The notes under the pieces were generated by a model. That model was given only the letters and a program-made list of their open reading frames with translations, searched no databases and was not told the origin of the DNA. Below, piece by piece: positions 1 through 8,638 of a DNA stretch of 64,000 nucleotides. The translations under genes were made by a program, and so were the position numbers. Numbering within the stretch: position 1 is the first letter of the stretch; each line of letters starts with the position of its first letter. Origin of the DNA: an uncultured Mucilaginibacter sp. (lineage in GTDB: Bacteria > Bacteroidota > Bacteroidia > Sphingobacteriales > Sphingobacteriaceae); assembly GCA_903864275.1 (NCBI GenBank), contig CAIPFE010000060.1, positions 62,001-126,000 on the forward strand, read 5' to 3'.

Positions 1-94
1 TATCCTTTAAAGAATGATCTGCGGCATTTCGGATGTCGGATTTTCGATGTCGGATTTTATGTGAATTTATAATTTTTGATTAACTGCCGCTTTT

Positions 95-520
95 CTAATC
101 ACTACCATACGGCCGGGTGATGATCTCCATGCCGTGGCCGGATGGGTCTAAAAAATAAAGGCCGCGGCCGCCGTGGTTACAGTTGTACTCATTCGGCTTT
201 TGTTTACGCGGGTCGGCCCAGTATTCCAGCCCCCTTTCTTTAATACGTGATAGTATTTCATCAAATTCAGTTTCGGTGACCAGGAATGCGTAATGCTGCA
301 TGATAAAATCGACGGCAGTTTCTGCATATTGAAAGGTAACATTGTTTTTAAAATCGACAGACAGAAAAAAGCCCGCGGGCTTTGGCTCGGGAAGTCCAAG
401 TATCGAAGTTAAAAAATCGGCTGATTTTTGCTTGTCCCTGGCATAAATCATAAGGTGGTTAAATTCAATACTAATTGGCTCTTCTTGTTTGCTCATTGAC
501 TTATCCTTGTTCATTATCAA
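95..520 (-). CDS. VOC (glyoxalase/bleomycin-resistance fold) family protein
   Basis: A 141-residue single-domain protein. The body begins with FNHLMIYARDK and ends with GRGLYFLDPSGHGMEIITRP, the usual start and finish of a vicinal-oxygen-chelate domain, where the first His and the final Glu normally bind the metal. The family includes lyases, dioxygenases and resistance proteins, so the substrate cannot be read from the sequence. It is probably cytoplasmic, as no signal peptide is present. Two or three Met codons lie close together at the N-terminus (MIMNKDKSMSK), so the true start may be up to eight codons inside the given end. It stands alone on the minus strand beside a repeat-rich gap. 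Confidence 0.85.
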   Translation of the reverse strand: MIMNKDKSMSKQEEPISIEFNHLMIYARDKQKSADFLTSILGLPEPKPAGFFLSVDFKNNVTFQYAETAVDFIMQHYAFLVTETEFDEILSRIKERGLEYWADPRKQKPNEYNCNHGGRGLYFLDPSGHGMEIITRPYGSD

Positions 521-594
521 GTATAATGTGTGAAGTTAGCGAATTACCATGAATTACAGGGCAATCAGAAGTATCAGGATGAAGCAAACACATT

Positions 595-790
595 AAAATT
601 GTTTGAGGTTAGATTAGGAGGCACCTACGGAGCCCAAGTACGTTGTTTACGTCATTTCTATAAACACATGACTCCGCTGGAGTCAAAAAAAAACGATATT
701 ATTGGCAACAAAAACGCTCCGGAGGAGCGCCGTGTTTATAGACCCATCAAATAAATTTTCAGGGCTCCAGAGGAGCCTCCTTTAATAAAT
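595..790. repeat. Cluster of short palindromic repeats (GCTCCnnnGGAGC type)
   Basis: This gene-free stretch holds three perfect 6-bp-arm palindromes with 3-base loops: GACTCC/GGAGTC at 670-684, CGCTCC/GGAGCG at 715-729 and GGCTCC/GGAGCC at 763-777. A degenerate fourth lies at 620-634. A wider inverted pair, TCTATAAACAC at 657-667 and GTGTTTATAGA at 732-742, encloses the middle copies. The arrangement resembles the REP-like intergenic elements of Sphingobacteriaceae. A 74-codon open frame crosses it but is made of repeat sequence. Nothing else is visible between the flanking genes. Confidence 0.75.
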
Positions 791-869
791 TAGAGCATCG
801 CCATCTTAAATTTGATAAATAATTTTAGTGCCTTTGCCTTGAGCTTCAGGATGGAAAGGGTAACTATTC

Positions 870-2201
870 TTACGTCTTTAGCTTCTTTTTCCTTGCGGCG
901 GGAAACAACACATTATTCAAAATAAGGCGGTAACCTGGCGAGTTCGGGTGGAGCGACAGGTCGGTTGGGGGCTGATTGCGGCCATGCTGGTAGTCTTCCG
1001 GATCGTGGCCGCCATAAAAGGTCCATTGCCCTTTGCCGTATTCGCCGTGTATGTAACGGGCTTCATTGGCGCTCTTCATTTCGCCCATTATGGTTACGCC
1101 CGGCTTAAGCATATTTTTATTGAACGCGGTAGCCAGGCCTTTAAAACCCTTTATTACCCTGTCGTGGTCCTGCGTAAGCATACTGGGGACAACATCCCAC
1201 TTGGCCGAAAAATCAAACAGGGTAAAAAAATCATCTTCCTGCCTTATCTGCCGCGTGCGCGAAACATCAATATCGCTGAACCGGTGCGAAAAAGGGCTAA
1301 GGTCGACCGTAAAATTCTGGAAGGCAAGCGTCTGGCTGAAATCCAGTTTCGATTGTGCGTTGGGATCGGCCGGGTCGCCGTCATATATCGCGTCGCAAAT
1401 ATCTGTATTGGCAGCCGCCAGCGCAATGTCAAAACTGTCTGCCCCCGAGCACATGGCAAATAAAAAGCCACCGCCGGCGCAAAAAGCACGGATATCCTGT
1501 GCAACTGCAAGCTTCATTTTCGACACTTTTTTAAAGCCAAGCTTTCGGGCAAGGGCTTCCTGTGCGGGCTTGCTCTCCTCGTTCTCTGCCTGCATTAACC
1601 TGTTTTCGGCATTCCATTCCTGGCTGCGCCTGCCCCCCATCATTTTGCTGTATTGGCCGGTAAAATCCTCGTGGTGCAGGTGCAGCCAATCATACTTTGG
1701 CAAATCGCCTTTTATCACACCTTCATCGTATATGTAATCGAAGGGTATTTCTGCATAATTCAATACCAAAACAACCGCATCTTCCAAAGCACCCCTGTTT
1801 TTCGGCGAATAAACCGCGATACGTGGGGCCTTTTCCAATTTTACCAGGTCCATGTTAACTGAGGGGTCGCTTATTTGGGTCATTATCTCATCCACTTTGG
1901 CATCCGGTAAAACCTCGCAGCTTACGCCGCGCACTTTACATTCGTTTTCAATTTTTCTATCGTACCTGGTCATGAAGCTGCCGCCGCGGTAGTTGAGCAG
2001 CCAGTCGACTTCGCCGCCATTTTTCAATACCCAAAATGCAACCCCGTATGATTTTAAATGATCTTTTTGAACATCATCCATAGGAATAAGTATGGACGCC
2101 GCCTTTACAACGAATGGCATCCCAGCAACCGCCAGGAAAAAAAAGGTGAAAGTTAAATGGAATTTCACGCGACGGTTTATTTTCCCAAATATAACGCACA
2201 T
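870..2201 (-). CDS. Secreted protein of the family often labelled 'asparagine synthetase B' in Bacteroidota; function unknown
   Basis: A 443-residue protein with a hydrophobic export segment near residues 13-35 (HLTFTFFFLAVAGMPFVVKA). The central part has a flavodoxin/amidotransferase-like look (RIAVYSPKNRGALEDAVV, then YDWLHLHHEDFTGQ, then FCAGGGFLFAMCSGADSFD), and the C-terminus ends in LHPNSPGYRLILNN. I recall close relatives being annotated as asparagine synthetase B, but no N-terminal-nucleophile glutaminase or ATP-pyrophosphatase domain is visible, and an export signal argues against that role. The opening MCVIFG may be what attracts the label. It could bind or process a periplasmic ligand; this is not established. 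Confidence 0.7.
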   Translation of the reverse strand: MCVIFGKINRRVKFHLTFTFFFLAVAGMPFVVKAASILIPMDDVQKDHLKSYGVAFWVLKNGGEVDWLLNYRGGSFMTRYDRKIENECKVRGVSCEVLPDAKVDEIMTQISDPSVNMDLVKLEKAPRIAVYSPKNRGALEDAVVLVLNYAEIPFDYIYDEGVIKGDLPKYDWLHLHHEDFTGQYSKMMGGRRSQEWNAENRLMQAENEESKPAQEALARKLGFKKVSKMKLAVAQDIRAFCAGGGFLFAMCSGADSFDIALAAANTDICDAIYDGDPADPNAQSKLDFSQTLAFQNFTVDLSPFSHRFSDIDVSRTRQIRQEDDFFTLFDFSAKWDVVPSMLTQDHDRVIKGFKGLATAFNKNMLKPGVTIMGEMKSANEARYIHGEYGKGQWTFYGGHDPEDYQHGRNQPPTDLSLHPNSPGYRLILNNVLFPAARKKKLKT

Positions 2202-2408
2202 TGAAGTATGCTATTACGGTTATGGTTAGAATTTTGGGTAAAAATGATGTTATCAAAGACGATGATTTTTTCAAGGCGCCGGGATATATGGCCTATCGGG
2301 GGTTACAGGGGACACGTTAAAATATTTATCAAATAATTACATTACGCTCTCAAAAAAGGTAAATTGCATCGGGTAACCTGTTTATCAATTTCTCAAATAA
2401 ATATCCCT

Positions 2409-2630
2409 ATGGCGAATTGGATAAAATGCGCATATTATGCAGAAGGTGTCAATGATCTGCCGCTCAATCTCGAGTTTGTTGAATCGATAGAAAAGGACGG
2501 CGAAACCGCTGTGAAATTTACTTTTAAGGAGAACCTGGCCGTGGTATGGAAATTTAGCAACGAAAGGCTCAGGGAACAGGAGTTTGATCGGGCTTTGAGT
2601 TATTTTAATGCGCCGCGCCGGGCGAAATGA
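2409..2630 (+). CDS. Small conserved-looking protein of unknown function
   Basis: A 73-residue soluble protein starting MANWIKCAYYAEGVND. An upstream in-frame ATG at 2364 is possible, but the extension is not protein-like. The composition (acidic, with a beta-rich pattern ending in FDRALSYFNAPRRAK) suggests a small folded cytoplasmic protein. I do not recognise a family with certainty. It stands alone between an exported protein gene on the opposite strand and the convergent XRE-GAF gene. Confidence 0.55.
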   Translation: MANWIKCAYYAEGVNDLPLNLEFVESIEKDGETAVKFTFKENLAVVWKFSNERLREQEFDRALSYFNAPRRAK

Positions 2631-2684
2631 TAAACTTCCGGGGCTATAACGCATGGCATTGATTTTTATAGACCACCCACTTCC

Positions 2685-3401
2685 CTAATTCAGCTGCCGT
2701 TCTCCACCTAAAAAATTTGCCCCGGCCAAAGCTATTTTATCAATAAGGTGAAGATGGAAGGAAACAAGTTCAGCGAATAATTTAAACATCCCAATGGTTT
2801 CAGGATTATTCAATTTGGCCGGCCTGGGATCAATTGCGCATAGTGTACCGAAAAAAGCGCCATCCTGGCAAATAATTGGTACCGAGATATAGCTTTGAAA
2901 GCCATACATCGCCGGGGTGGGATGGCCAACATAAACTTCATCCTGGTCAACATGATCAATCACGACGGCTGTCTGGCTCTTTCGTATTTCATTGCAGATG
3001 GTCGTTTCGATCTTTAATTCGCTACCCGGTTCCAGTCCGAAGAGGATTTCATCACGTATGGCGCAGGCCACCCATTTATCTTCGGTTACCCTGGCTACGG
3101 CAGCAAAGCCCATGCCCGTTGTACGGCAAATAACTTCGAGTATTTTAGGCACTATCTGGATACGGCCCATAGCCTCGACGTCTGCCGGGATATCGGCTGT
3201 TCCAATCAGCTTATTTAGCCCCACGTCTAATATTTCGGCAATTATAATAAGTCTTTCTAAGGTGATCTTGGTATAACCACATTCAACTTTACTATATGCG
3301 TTTTGAGAAATTTTAAGTTTATATGCGAGATAGTCCTGGGAGTAGTTTCTATATAACCTTGCGTTCCTGATGTTTGTTCCTACGGTTTGAATATTGTACA
3401 T
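2685..3401 (-). CDS. XRE-type helix-turn-helix protein with GAF domain
   Basis: A 238-residue two-domain protein. Residues about 8-65 are a Cro/C1-type HTH (NIRNARLYRNYSQDYLAYKL, then SQNAYSKVECGYTKIT). Residues about 75-225 are a GAF domain (AVARVTEDKWVACAIRDE, ending GTLCAIDPRPAKL). The GAF part matches the kind found in Bacteroidota sensor proteins that bind a small ligand or pack against a kinase. It is probably a cytoplasmic transcription factor whose DNA binding responds to the GAF ligand. No partner gene adjoins it, so its targets are unknown. Confidence 0.85.
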   Translation of the reverse strand: MYNIQTVGTNIRNARLYRNYSQDYLAYKLKISQNAYSKVECGYTKITLERLIIIAEILDVGLNKLIGTADIPADVEAMGRIQIVPKILEVICRTTGMGFAAVARVTEDKWVACAIRDEILFGLEPGSELKIETTICNEIRKSQTAVVIDHVDQDEVYVGHPTPAMYGFQSYISVPIICQDGAFFGTLCAIDPRPAKLNNPETIGMFKLFAELVSFHLHLIDKIALAGANFLGGERQLN

Positions 3402-3485
3402 AATTGCTTGAATACAAGCTTTATGTTTAGGGAACAGCGCCCGGGGTAAATTGTTTCACTATGGTTCAGTATAATATTCCTTTAC

Positions 3486-4601
3486 TTACCGCGTCACCCG
3501 CCCAATGCCAAACTGGTCGCCCGCACTAACCGCTTTGCTGCCTTCGAAATCAACTTCCAACATCTTCTCGCTGCCAACGCTGTTATAAAATTCATCTTTT
3601 AGGGTTGAAAGCACCCTCCGCGTTTTAACATCGATCACCTCCCCGCTGGATGGGTAGGCGTATTTCCCATCCAGGCTAAAAGTAACCCATCCGGGCATAT
3701 CCTGTAAAGGGATGGTAGTTAACTGCTGGTATGGCGCAACAGCGCTGAAAACATGCAACCGCATATTGAACCCATCGCATACCCAAAGTTCTTTTTCATC
3801 GGGGGTAAGCCCGATGCCATGGCTGGGGTCGCCGTGCCGCCTTACAGGCCCTTTGTCCCAACCTTCAACCACTACGCGGGCAAGCTTTTTGCCCGTTTTT
3901 AAATCCCCTACTTCAAATCCAAGTAAACTGTCGATGGTTACAAAAACCCGTGTTTCCCTGCCATTAACGGTAAACGGGCGGATGAAATTCCCGAAAGGCC
4001 CAACCTTGTTAATGACCGTACTGGTTTTTGTATCTGCTATTTTTAACCATGGCGAAGCCAGGTCATCCAGGTACACATAATTTCCTGACAGCCCGCAAAG
4101 CGTATTATGCGACCTTGTGAAACCGGTGATCTTTTTTATAATATCGCCGGTTTTGCAGTCCACAACATTCCAAATTTTATTTTCAAATGAAGGCAGGTAC
4201 ATGGTTTTACCATCGGGCGATATCGACATCCTGTCGCAGCCGTCTGCTATGGCTTTTTCCCAAATTATTTTTCCGGTGCTAAGGTCTATCCGCTGAAGGG
4301 TTTCGATGGTACTGATATAAATGCAGTTAAGCGGGACGCTCACCGCGATTCCCTTAACATTAGAAGGTGTTTTATTGGGATGAAAGCCGCGGGTTTCAAT
4401 GCGTTTTACAAACCTGTGCTGGTGATCCATATCAAAAACCAGTAAGCCATGGCCGCCGTAACCCATATAATCGCGGATGCCGGGCACCGCTACGTACAGG
4501 AAATGGCGTGTAAGGGGTGCGGGCTTCCTTGCGGGCAGAGTCATTGCTGTAAGCAGTACGCCTAAAAGAAGTAAAACAGCCAGCTTGATTTTTATGCTCA
4601 T
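3486..4601 (-). CDS. Secreted YncE-like beta-propeller protein
   Basis: A 371-residue protein with an N-terminal signal peptide (IKLAVLLLLGVLLTAMTLPA). The rest is a series of propeller blades of the type seen in YncE/YVTN proteins (DMSISPDGKTMYLPS, GIGLTPDEKELWVCDG, VTFSLDGKYAYPSSGEVIDV). Such proteins are usually periplasmic or outer-membrane-associated binding scaffolds, not enzymes. It follows the glycosyltransferase-like gene on the same strand with a terminator between them, so it is probably transcribed separately. Confidence 0.8.
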   Translation of the reverse strand: MSIKIKLAVLLLLGVLLTAMTLPARKPAPLTRHFLYVAVPGIRDYMGYGGHGLLVFDMDHQHRFVKRIETRGFHPNKTPSNVKGIAVSVPLNCIYISTIETLQRIDLSTGKIIWEKAIADGCDRMSISPDGKTMYLPSFENKIWNVVDCKTGDIIKKITGFTRSHNTLCGLSGNYVYLDDLASPWLKIADTKTSTVINKVGPFGNFIRPFTVNGRETRVFVTIDSLLGFEVGDLKTGKKLARVVVEGWDKGPVRRHGDPSHGIGLTPDEKELWVCDGFNMRLHVFSAVAPYQQLTTIPLQDMPGWVTFSLDGKYAYPSSGEVIDVKTRRVLSTLKDEFYNSVGSEKMLEVDFEGSKAVSAGDQFGIGRVTR

Positions 4602-4627
4602 GAATTATTGAAAGGATACTCAAATAT

Positions 4628-4662
4628 AAAAAAAGCGCCGATATCTGCAGCGGCGTTCTTTT
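4628..4662 (-). terminator. Rho-independent terminator after the membrane glycosyltransferase gene
   Basis: Read on the minus strand there is a stem CGCCG/CGGCG (4651-4655 with 4636-4640), extended by a G-T and an A-T pair, around a 10-base loop and followed by seven T. It begins a few bases after the stop of the leftward gene that ends at 4668. It could also work in the other direction, since an A-rich tract precedes the stem. Confidence 0.6.
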
Positions 4663-4667
4663 ATACA

Positions 4668-6038
4668 TCAAACCGATGCCCGGTAACTCCGCAGCTTATT
4701 GATGTTAGTTGCAAAACATATCCAGTCGATATAAGAAAATAAAAGGATAATGAGCGCGGGCATGGCGGGTAAAATAAGCCGCTGGTATTCGTTGTAGCCG
4801 CCCATTATGGCCACTGCTAACGGGAACACGATAAGCAGCCATAAAACTATTTTAAACCAGGGCGTTAACCTGCGCCTGATCCGCATGGAAATAATTACGA
4901 TAAGGTCGAACACTATCAAAAAATAGAGAATATTGAAAGTGACACAAAACACCAGGTATTCTATATTCTCGACCCTGAAGGCCAAAATACCAGGTTTGTG
5001 CGTGGCATAATTGGTAAATATATTGCTGGTCTGCAAATCATTCAGCTTACTGGCGATGTGCCACATATAGGCAATAGGCTGATTTTTTATACAATTAACT
5101 ATAAACTTGTGCACCCTGTCGGGCCCGAATCGCGGGTTTATATCTATCGTCTGGACTGCATTTCCGGGCCCTTTTTGCTGAAGTTTTAAATTGCCTTTTA
5201 TTGTTTCGGATATTTCAGGGTCGTCCCCGTTCATATAAATCCCGGCTTCTACGATAACGGCCATTTCGTTATGGTTGCTTACAACCGAGATACCGTTAAA
5301 CCCGTTATTCGTTTCATTTAGATTTGAATAGCCCGCGATTAAAAGTATTACAACCACCGATGCGGCCAAACCGGATAAACATATTTTCCGGTCTCTTTTA
5401 GAAATGGTTAGCCTTAATACCCAAAAAACTGTTATCAGCACCGGCAAATAAATGAAGGACGGCCGCAGCATAACCGCAATAAAGGTAAATAAAGTGATCA
5501 CCCAGGCTTTTATATGGGCAGGCTTTTGCAGGTAATTAACCATCATATAAATGAAAAGCAGGCTAAAAATTACCGCGAACGATTCTGTAAGCACCAATTT
5601 ATCAAAATTGATGACCGGCAGCATGCCACCGTATAATATCGATGCGGCAAAAATTACCCTGCTGTTTTTATAGAAAGCCTTTACTACTTGGTAAAAAAGG
5701 ATGATACTTAAAAAGGAGATCACAATTTGGGCCGCGACGATATGATCTATCAGATTTTCCTGCCCAAACAACCCGATCAATTTAATAAAATATGGATAAA
5801 CCGGCGTGCGGAGACTTTCGGTTTCGCCCTTTAATATATTGGCATGAAAGTTCAGGTACCCGGCTGTATCGTACGACTGGGTATTCAACAATACCGAATA
5901 ATACATGAGCCGTATAATGCCGCTGATAATTAAGATGCGGAAAAGGGGAGCCGATATGATTGTTATGAGGTTATTATGCCATCTTCCCCTTTGAGCAAAG
6001 GAAGCCAGTTTTAGTTGGAGATCAATTTTTACGCCCAT
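4668..6038 (-). CDS. Multi-pass membrane glycosyltransferase-like protein (GT39/ArnT/PMT superfamily)
   Basis: A 456-residue protein with roughly ten hydrophobic segments. The first extracytoplasmic loop carries Asp in SYDTAGYLNF and the LRTPVYPYF segment, a pattern seen in GT-C enzymes that move a sugar from a polyprenyl-phosphate donor. The substrate may be a lipid, glycan or protein; sequence alone does not decide. No other envelope-glycan genes adjoin it. The start MGVKIDLQLKL is followed by a basic stretch before the first membrane span, as expected for a cytoplasmic N-terminus. Confidence 0.75.
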   Translation of the reverse strand: MGVKIDLQLKLASFAQRGRWHNNLITIISAPLFRILIISGIIRLMYYSVLLNTQSYDTAGYLNFHANILKGETESLRTPVYPYFIKLIGLFGQENLIDHIVAAQIVISFLSIILFYQVVKAFYKNSRVIFAASILYGGMLPVINFDKLVLTESFAVIFSLLFIYMMVNYLQKPAHIKAWVITLFTFIAVMLRPSFIYLPVLITVFWVLRLTISKRDRKICLSGLAASVVVILLIAGYSNLNETNNGFNGISVVSNHNEMAVIVEAGIYMNGDDPEISETIKGNLKLQQKGPGNAVQTIDINPRFGPDRVHKFIVNCIKNQPIAYMWHIASKLNDLQTSNIFTNYATHKPGILAFRVENIEYLVFCVTFNILYFLIVFDLIVIISMRIRRRLTPWFKIVLWLLIVFPLAVAIMGGYNEYQRLILPAMPALIILLFSYIDWICFATNINKLRSYRASV

Positions 6039-6270
6039 GTTTGATATGCACCAATATCTGTATTATTCGTGAGCGGTCAAAGAAAGGTTGCTTTGGGCAA
6101 GTGTTTTATATATTAACATTTTAATTTCAGTGCACCTGGCGCAAACATAGCTGACCCCGAAAAACTGTATAAAACTAATTAAAAGACAAACAAAAGCAGT
6201 AATATTGTTGCAGCAAATTCCGGCAATGCAGGCTGGAAGCGCGAGGTGAAGATCATACAAAACCAAAACT

Positions 6271-6756
6271 ATGAACCGGGAAATATTTATAAAAATGGCC
6301 GTTGATGGCTGGCAGGGGCAGATCAACGCCACCAACAAACTCTTTGGCAAACTAACAGATGAAGAACTGATGCAGGAAGTTGTGCCCGGGCGAAACAGGG
6401 GTATCTACCTGCTGGGGCATTTAGCCGCGGTACATGACATGATGCTGCCATTGCTCCGCTTCGGGGATCCCATAATTCCCGAATTGCACCGGCCTTTTGT
6501 TGAGTTACCGGACAGGGCAATCGCTGAACTTCCCACTGTACAGCAGCTACGGGCGCAGTGGAACCAGGTGAATGAAAAATTGGCCGGTCATTTTAATAGT
6601 CTGACGCCGGATGAATGGTTTACCCGCCATGCAAATATATCTGAGGAAGATTTCGTCAAAGAACCCCACCGGAACAGGCTGAATGTGCTGCTGGTTCGCA
6701 CCATTCATTTAAGCGAGCACCGCGGGCAACTGGTGTTGTTGGTGAAGAAGCTATAG
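6271..6756 (+). CDS. DinB family protein
   Basis: A 161-residue four-helix-bundle protein. The expected metal-binding histidines are present: two in YLLGHLAAVHDMM (residues about 50-57) and a third in HLSEHRGQL near the C-terminus. DinB/YfiT-like proteins are often metal-dependent thiol transferases or unknown. The gene is divergent from the membrane glycosyltransferase with a gap of about 230 bases. No signal peptide is present, so it should be cytoplasmic. Confidence 0.85.
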   Translation: MNREIFIKMAVDGWQGQINATNKLFGKLTDEELMQEVVPGRNRGIYLLGHLAAVHDMMLPLLRFGDPIIPELHRPFVELPDRAIAELPTVQQLRAQWNQVNEKLAGHFNSLTPDEWFTRHANISEEDFVKEPHRNRLNVLLVRTIHLSEHRGQLVLLVKKL

Positions 6757-6875
6757 AACTCATTGCTGGTTACCTATAACGTTTGAAAGACAGGAGGGGG
6801 TTGAATATTTATACTTTTTCACATAACAATCCTTAACTTTAACAATCGTTTGCGATATTAGTTGCAGGTATCACA

Positions 6876-7448
6876 ATGGAAGCTAAAGAAACCTTAAAAG
6901 CCCATATCGGTAAATTGGCCGTCCTGACGGATGAGCAGTTTGATTATTTCTTTTCGCATTTTAAAAAGCAACGTTTTCAAAAAGGACAGACCATTATTAC
7001 CAGGGGCGATGCGGTAGACTGCGAATACTTCGTGGTTTCCGGCTGTTTAAAATCCTTCTTTGTCAATGATGACCTTAAAATGTTCATCCTGCAGTTCGCC
7101 ATGCCTAACTGGTGGGCCTCGGATTACAACGCGTTATATAATCAAACCAAAGCTGCCATCAATGTGGATTGCATTACCGATGCCGAAGTGCTTTGTTTGA
7201 CCAGCGCTGACAGGGAAAAGCTGTGCAAAGAAGTGCACAACGTGGAGCATTTTTTTAGATGGAGGACCAATAAAGGATTTGTTGCGGCCCAGAAAAGGCT
7301 GTTGTCCTTTATGAATAACGATGCGAAATACCGGTATGAAGAACTTTTGAAACTGTACCCCGAACTTTATAATATGGTACCCAAACACCTGATCGCCGCA
7401 TATTTGGGCGTTTCGAGAGAAACGCTTAGCCGGTTATACCATTCCTGA
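6876..7448 (+). CDS. Crp/Fnr family transcriptional regulator
   Basis: A 190-residue protein with an N-terminal cyclic-nucleotide-binding fold (FQKGQTIITRGDAVDCEYFV, VVSGCLKSFF) and a C-terminal winged HTH. The recognition helix reads GVSRETLSRL. Its Arg181, Glu182 and Arg186 match the Arg180, Glu181 and Arg185 with which E. coli CRP reads GTGA. The ligand pocket lacks the Arg-Ser cAMP signature, and no FNR-type cysteine cluster is obvious, so the signal is unknown. GTGA-N6-TCAC sites lie immediately after its stop codon and again at 10.36 kb, making it the obvious candidate to bind them. Confidence 0.88.
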   Translation: MEAKETLKAHIGKLAVLTDEQFDYFFSHFKKQRFQKGQTIITRGDAVDCEYFVVSGCLKSFFVNDDLKMFILQFAMPNWWASDYNALYNQTKAAINVDCITDAEVLCLTSADREKLCKEVHNVEHFFRWRTNKGFVAAQKRLLSFMNNDAKYRYEELLKLYPELYNMVPKHLIAAYLGVSRETLSRLYHS

Positions 7449-7449
7449 G

Positions 7450-7504
7450 ATGTGATGCACATCACATAATAACTGCCTCTTTTTAAATGTGATATAGGTC
7501 ACGT
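7450..7504 (+). promoter_or_regulatory. Paired CRP-like operators before the AraC gene
   Basis: Two GTGA-N6-TCAC palindromes occur here: 7452-7465, inside a longer perfect 8-bp-arm repeat at 7450-7467, and 7489-7502. Their centres are 37 bp apart. The second lies 30.5 bp upstream of a TTACTTTG box at 7526-7533, which is one base off the Bacteroidota -7 consensus TAnnTTTG. With a start a few bases after that box, the second site would centre near -41.5, the classic class II activator position. The regulator encoded just upstream has the residues needed to read GTGA. Confidence 0.7.
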
Positions 7505-7525
7505 AAACCGCTGAAAAACGCTGCC

Positions 7526-7533
7526 TTACTTTG
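7526..7533 (+). promoter_or_regulatory. -7 promoter element (TTACTTTG) before the AraC gene
   Basis: TTACTTTG differs from TAnnTTTG at one position. No good -33 TTTG is present at the usual distance, which fits an activator-dependent promoter with the GTGA-N6-TCAC site in its place. The leader to the ATG at 7609 would be about 70 bases. Confidence 0.5.
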
Positions 7534-7608
7534 TTACATAATTCTTAAACAAAAATAGAGGAGTATAAAGAGGTAGGAAACACCAGAGAAACGCATAAAT
7601 TCTTAAAT

Positions 7609-8514
7609 ATGAAAACTGAACCGGCCATGGTACTTAGAAATCCTGCTGATGGAGAATTGGATTTCAGAATAATACACTTTGAAGGTGATAAACATTTCAA
7701 CGGGGTGCAAAGGGTTCCCTACTTTTCTATTATCCTGGTATCAGCCGGAGATGGTGAATTAAAAGTTGACTTCACTGATTATAAAATTTCTAAAGGGGCA
7801 ATAGTATTCTTATCACCATTTCAGCCATTTATGATAGATGGCACTACGCTAAAGGGAGTGATGATCAATTTTCATCCCGATTTCTTCTGTATTTTCAGGC
7901 ATCAAAATGAGGTTGCATCCGACGGTGTACTTTTTAACACACCCGATGATCCACCCTTTTTTAATATACCTGAAAATGAAAGTTCCTCAATTTACGGCAT
8001 AATAGAACATATAATAGCTGAAAAGTTATTTGCCGGTCTTGCTCAACACGACCTCCTGATCGCATACATTAAAATATTATTGATCAGGGCCATTAGAATA
8101 AAGTTTCTCAAAAAGACAACATCCCCCCCCCTGGATCGGGCTACAACAGAGGCTAACCTTTTGCGCCAGCTTAAAAGAATGATAGAGTTAAATTTCAAGA
8201 CAAAACATAGTGTAGGTGAATATGCAGAACTATTGAACATTTCAACAAAAACACTTGGCAGAATTGTCAAAAATCATTTCCAAAGAACCTTGACCGAAAT
8301 AATAGCTGAAAGGATCGTTATGGAAGCCAAAAGGGAGCTTAACTTAACGTCTAAGACTGTAAAAGAAATCGCTTATGATCTGGGTTTTAATGATGAATAT
8401 CATTTCAGCCGGTATTTTAAAAATAAGATAATGGTTTCTCCTCAATCATTCAGGAATTCATTAAGGAATGTGCATGATAGTTGGTTGACAGCACACGCAT
8501 TACAAAATGCCTGA
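7609..8514 (+). CDS. AraC family transcriptional regulator
   Basis: A 301-residue protein. The N-terminal half looks like a cupin-type sensing domain (KGAIVFLSPFQPFMIDG). The C-terminal 100 residues form the two-HTH AraC domain (ISTKTLGRIVKNHF, then TVKEIAYDLGFNDEYHFSRY, the family signature). It is likely to respond to a small molecule. It lies downstream of the paired CRP-like sites and 124 bases before the hydrolase gene. The gene is more A+T-rich than its neighbours, and it lies within the segment bounded by the two copies of the promoter region, so it may be a recent arrival. Confidence 0.88.
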   Translation: MKTEPAMVLRNPADGELDFRIIHFEGDKHFNGVQRVPYFSIILVSAGDGELKVDFTDYKISKGAIVFLSPFQPFMIDGTTLKGVMINFHPDFFCIFRHQNEVASDGVLFNTPDDPPFFNIPENESSSIYGIIEHIIAEKLFAGLAQHDLLIAYIKILLIRAIRIKFLKKTTSPPLDRATTEANLLRQLKRMIELNFKTKHSVGEYAELLNISTKTLGRIVKNHFQRTLTEIIAERIVMEAKRELNLTSKTVKEIAYDLGFNDEYHFSRYFKNKIMVSPQSFRNSLRNVHDSWLTAHALQNA

Positions 8515-8638
8515 ATAGCAGGGTCTCATATCTGCGTCATCCCCAGAGAAAAAAGTCCATCATTTTGGGAGATTTAGCCATTATAACGGCCCTTTTTTAA
8601 AAATACTTTTGTCTATTATTAATGTAATAAACAAAAAA

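Noticed and set aside
530..754. Open frame of 74 codons on the plus strand
   Set aside because: It runs through the palindromic repeat cluster, and its residues are translations of repeat units.
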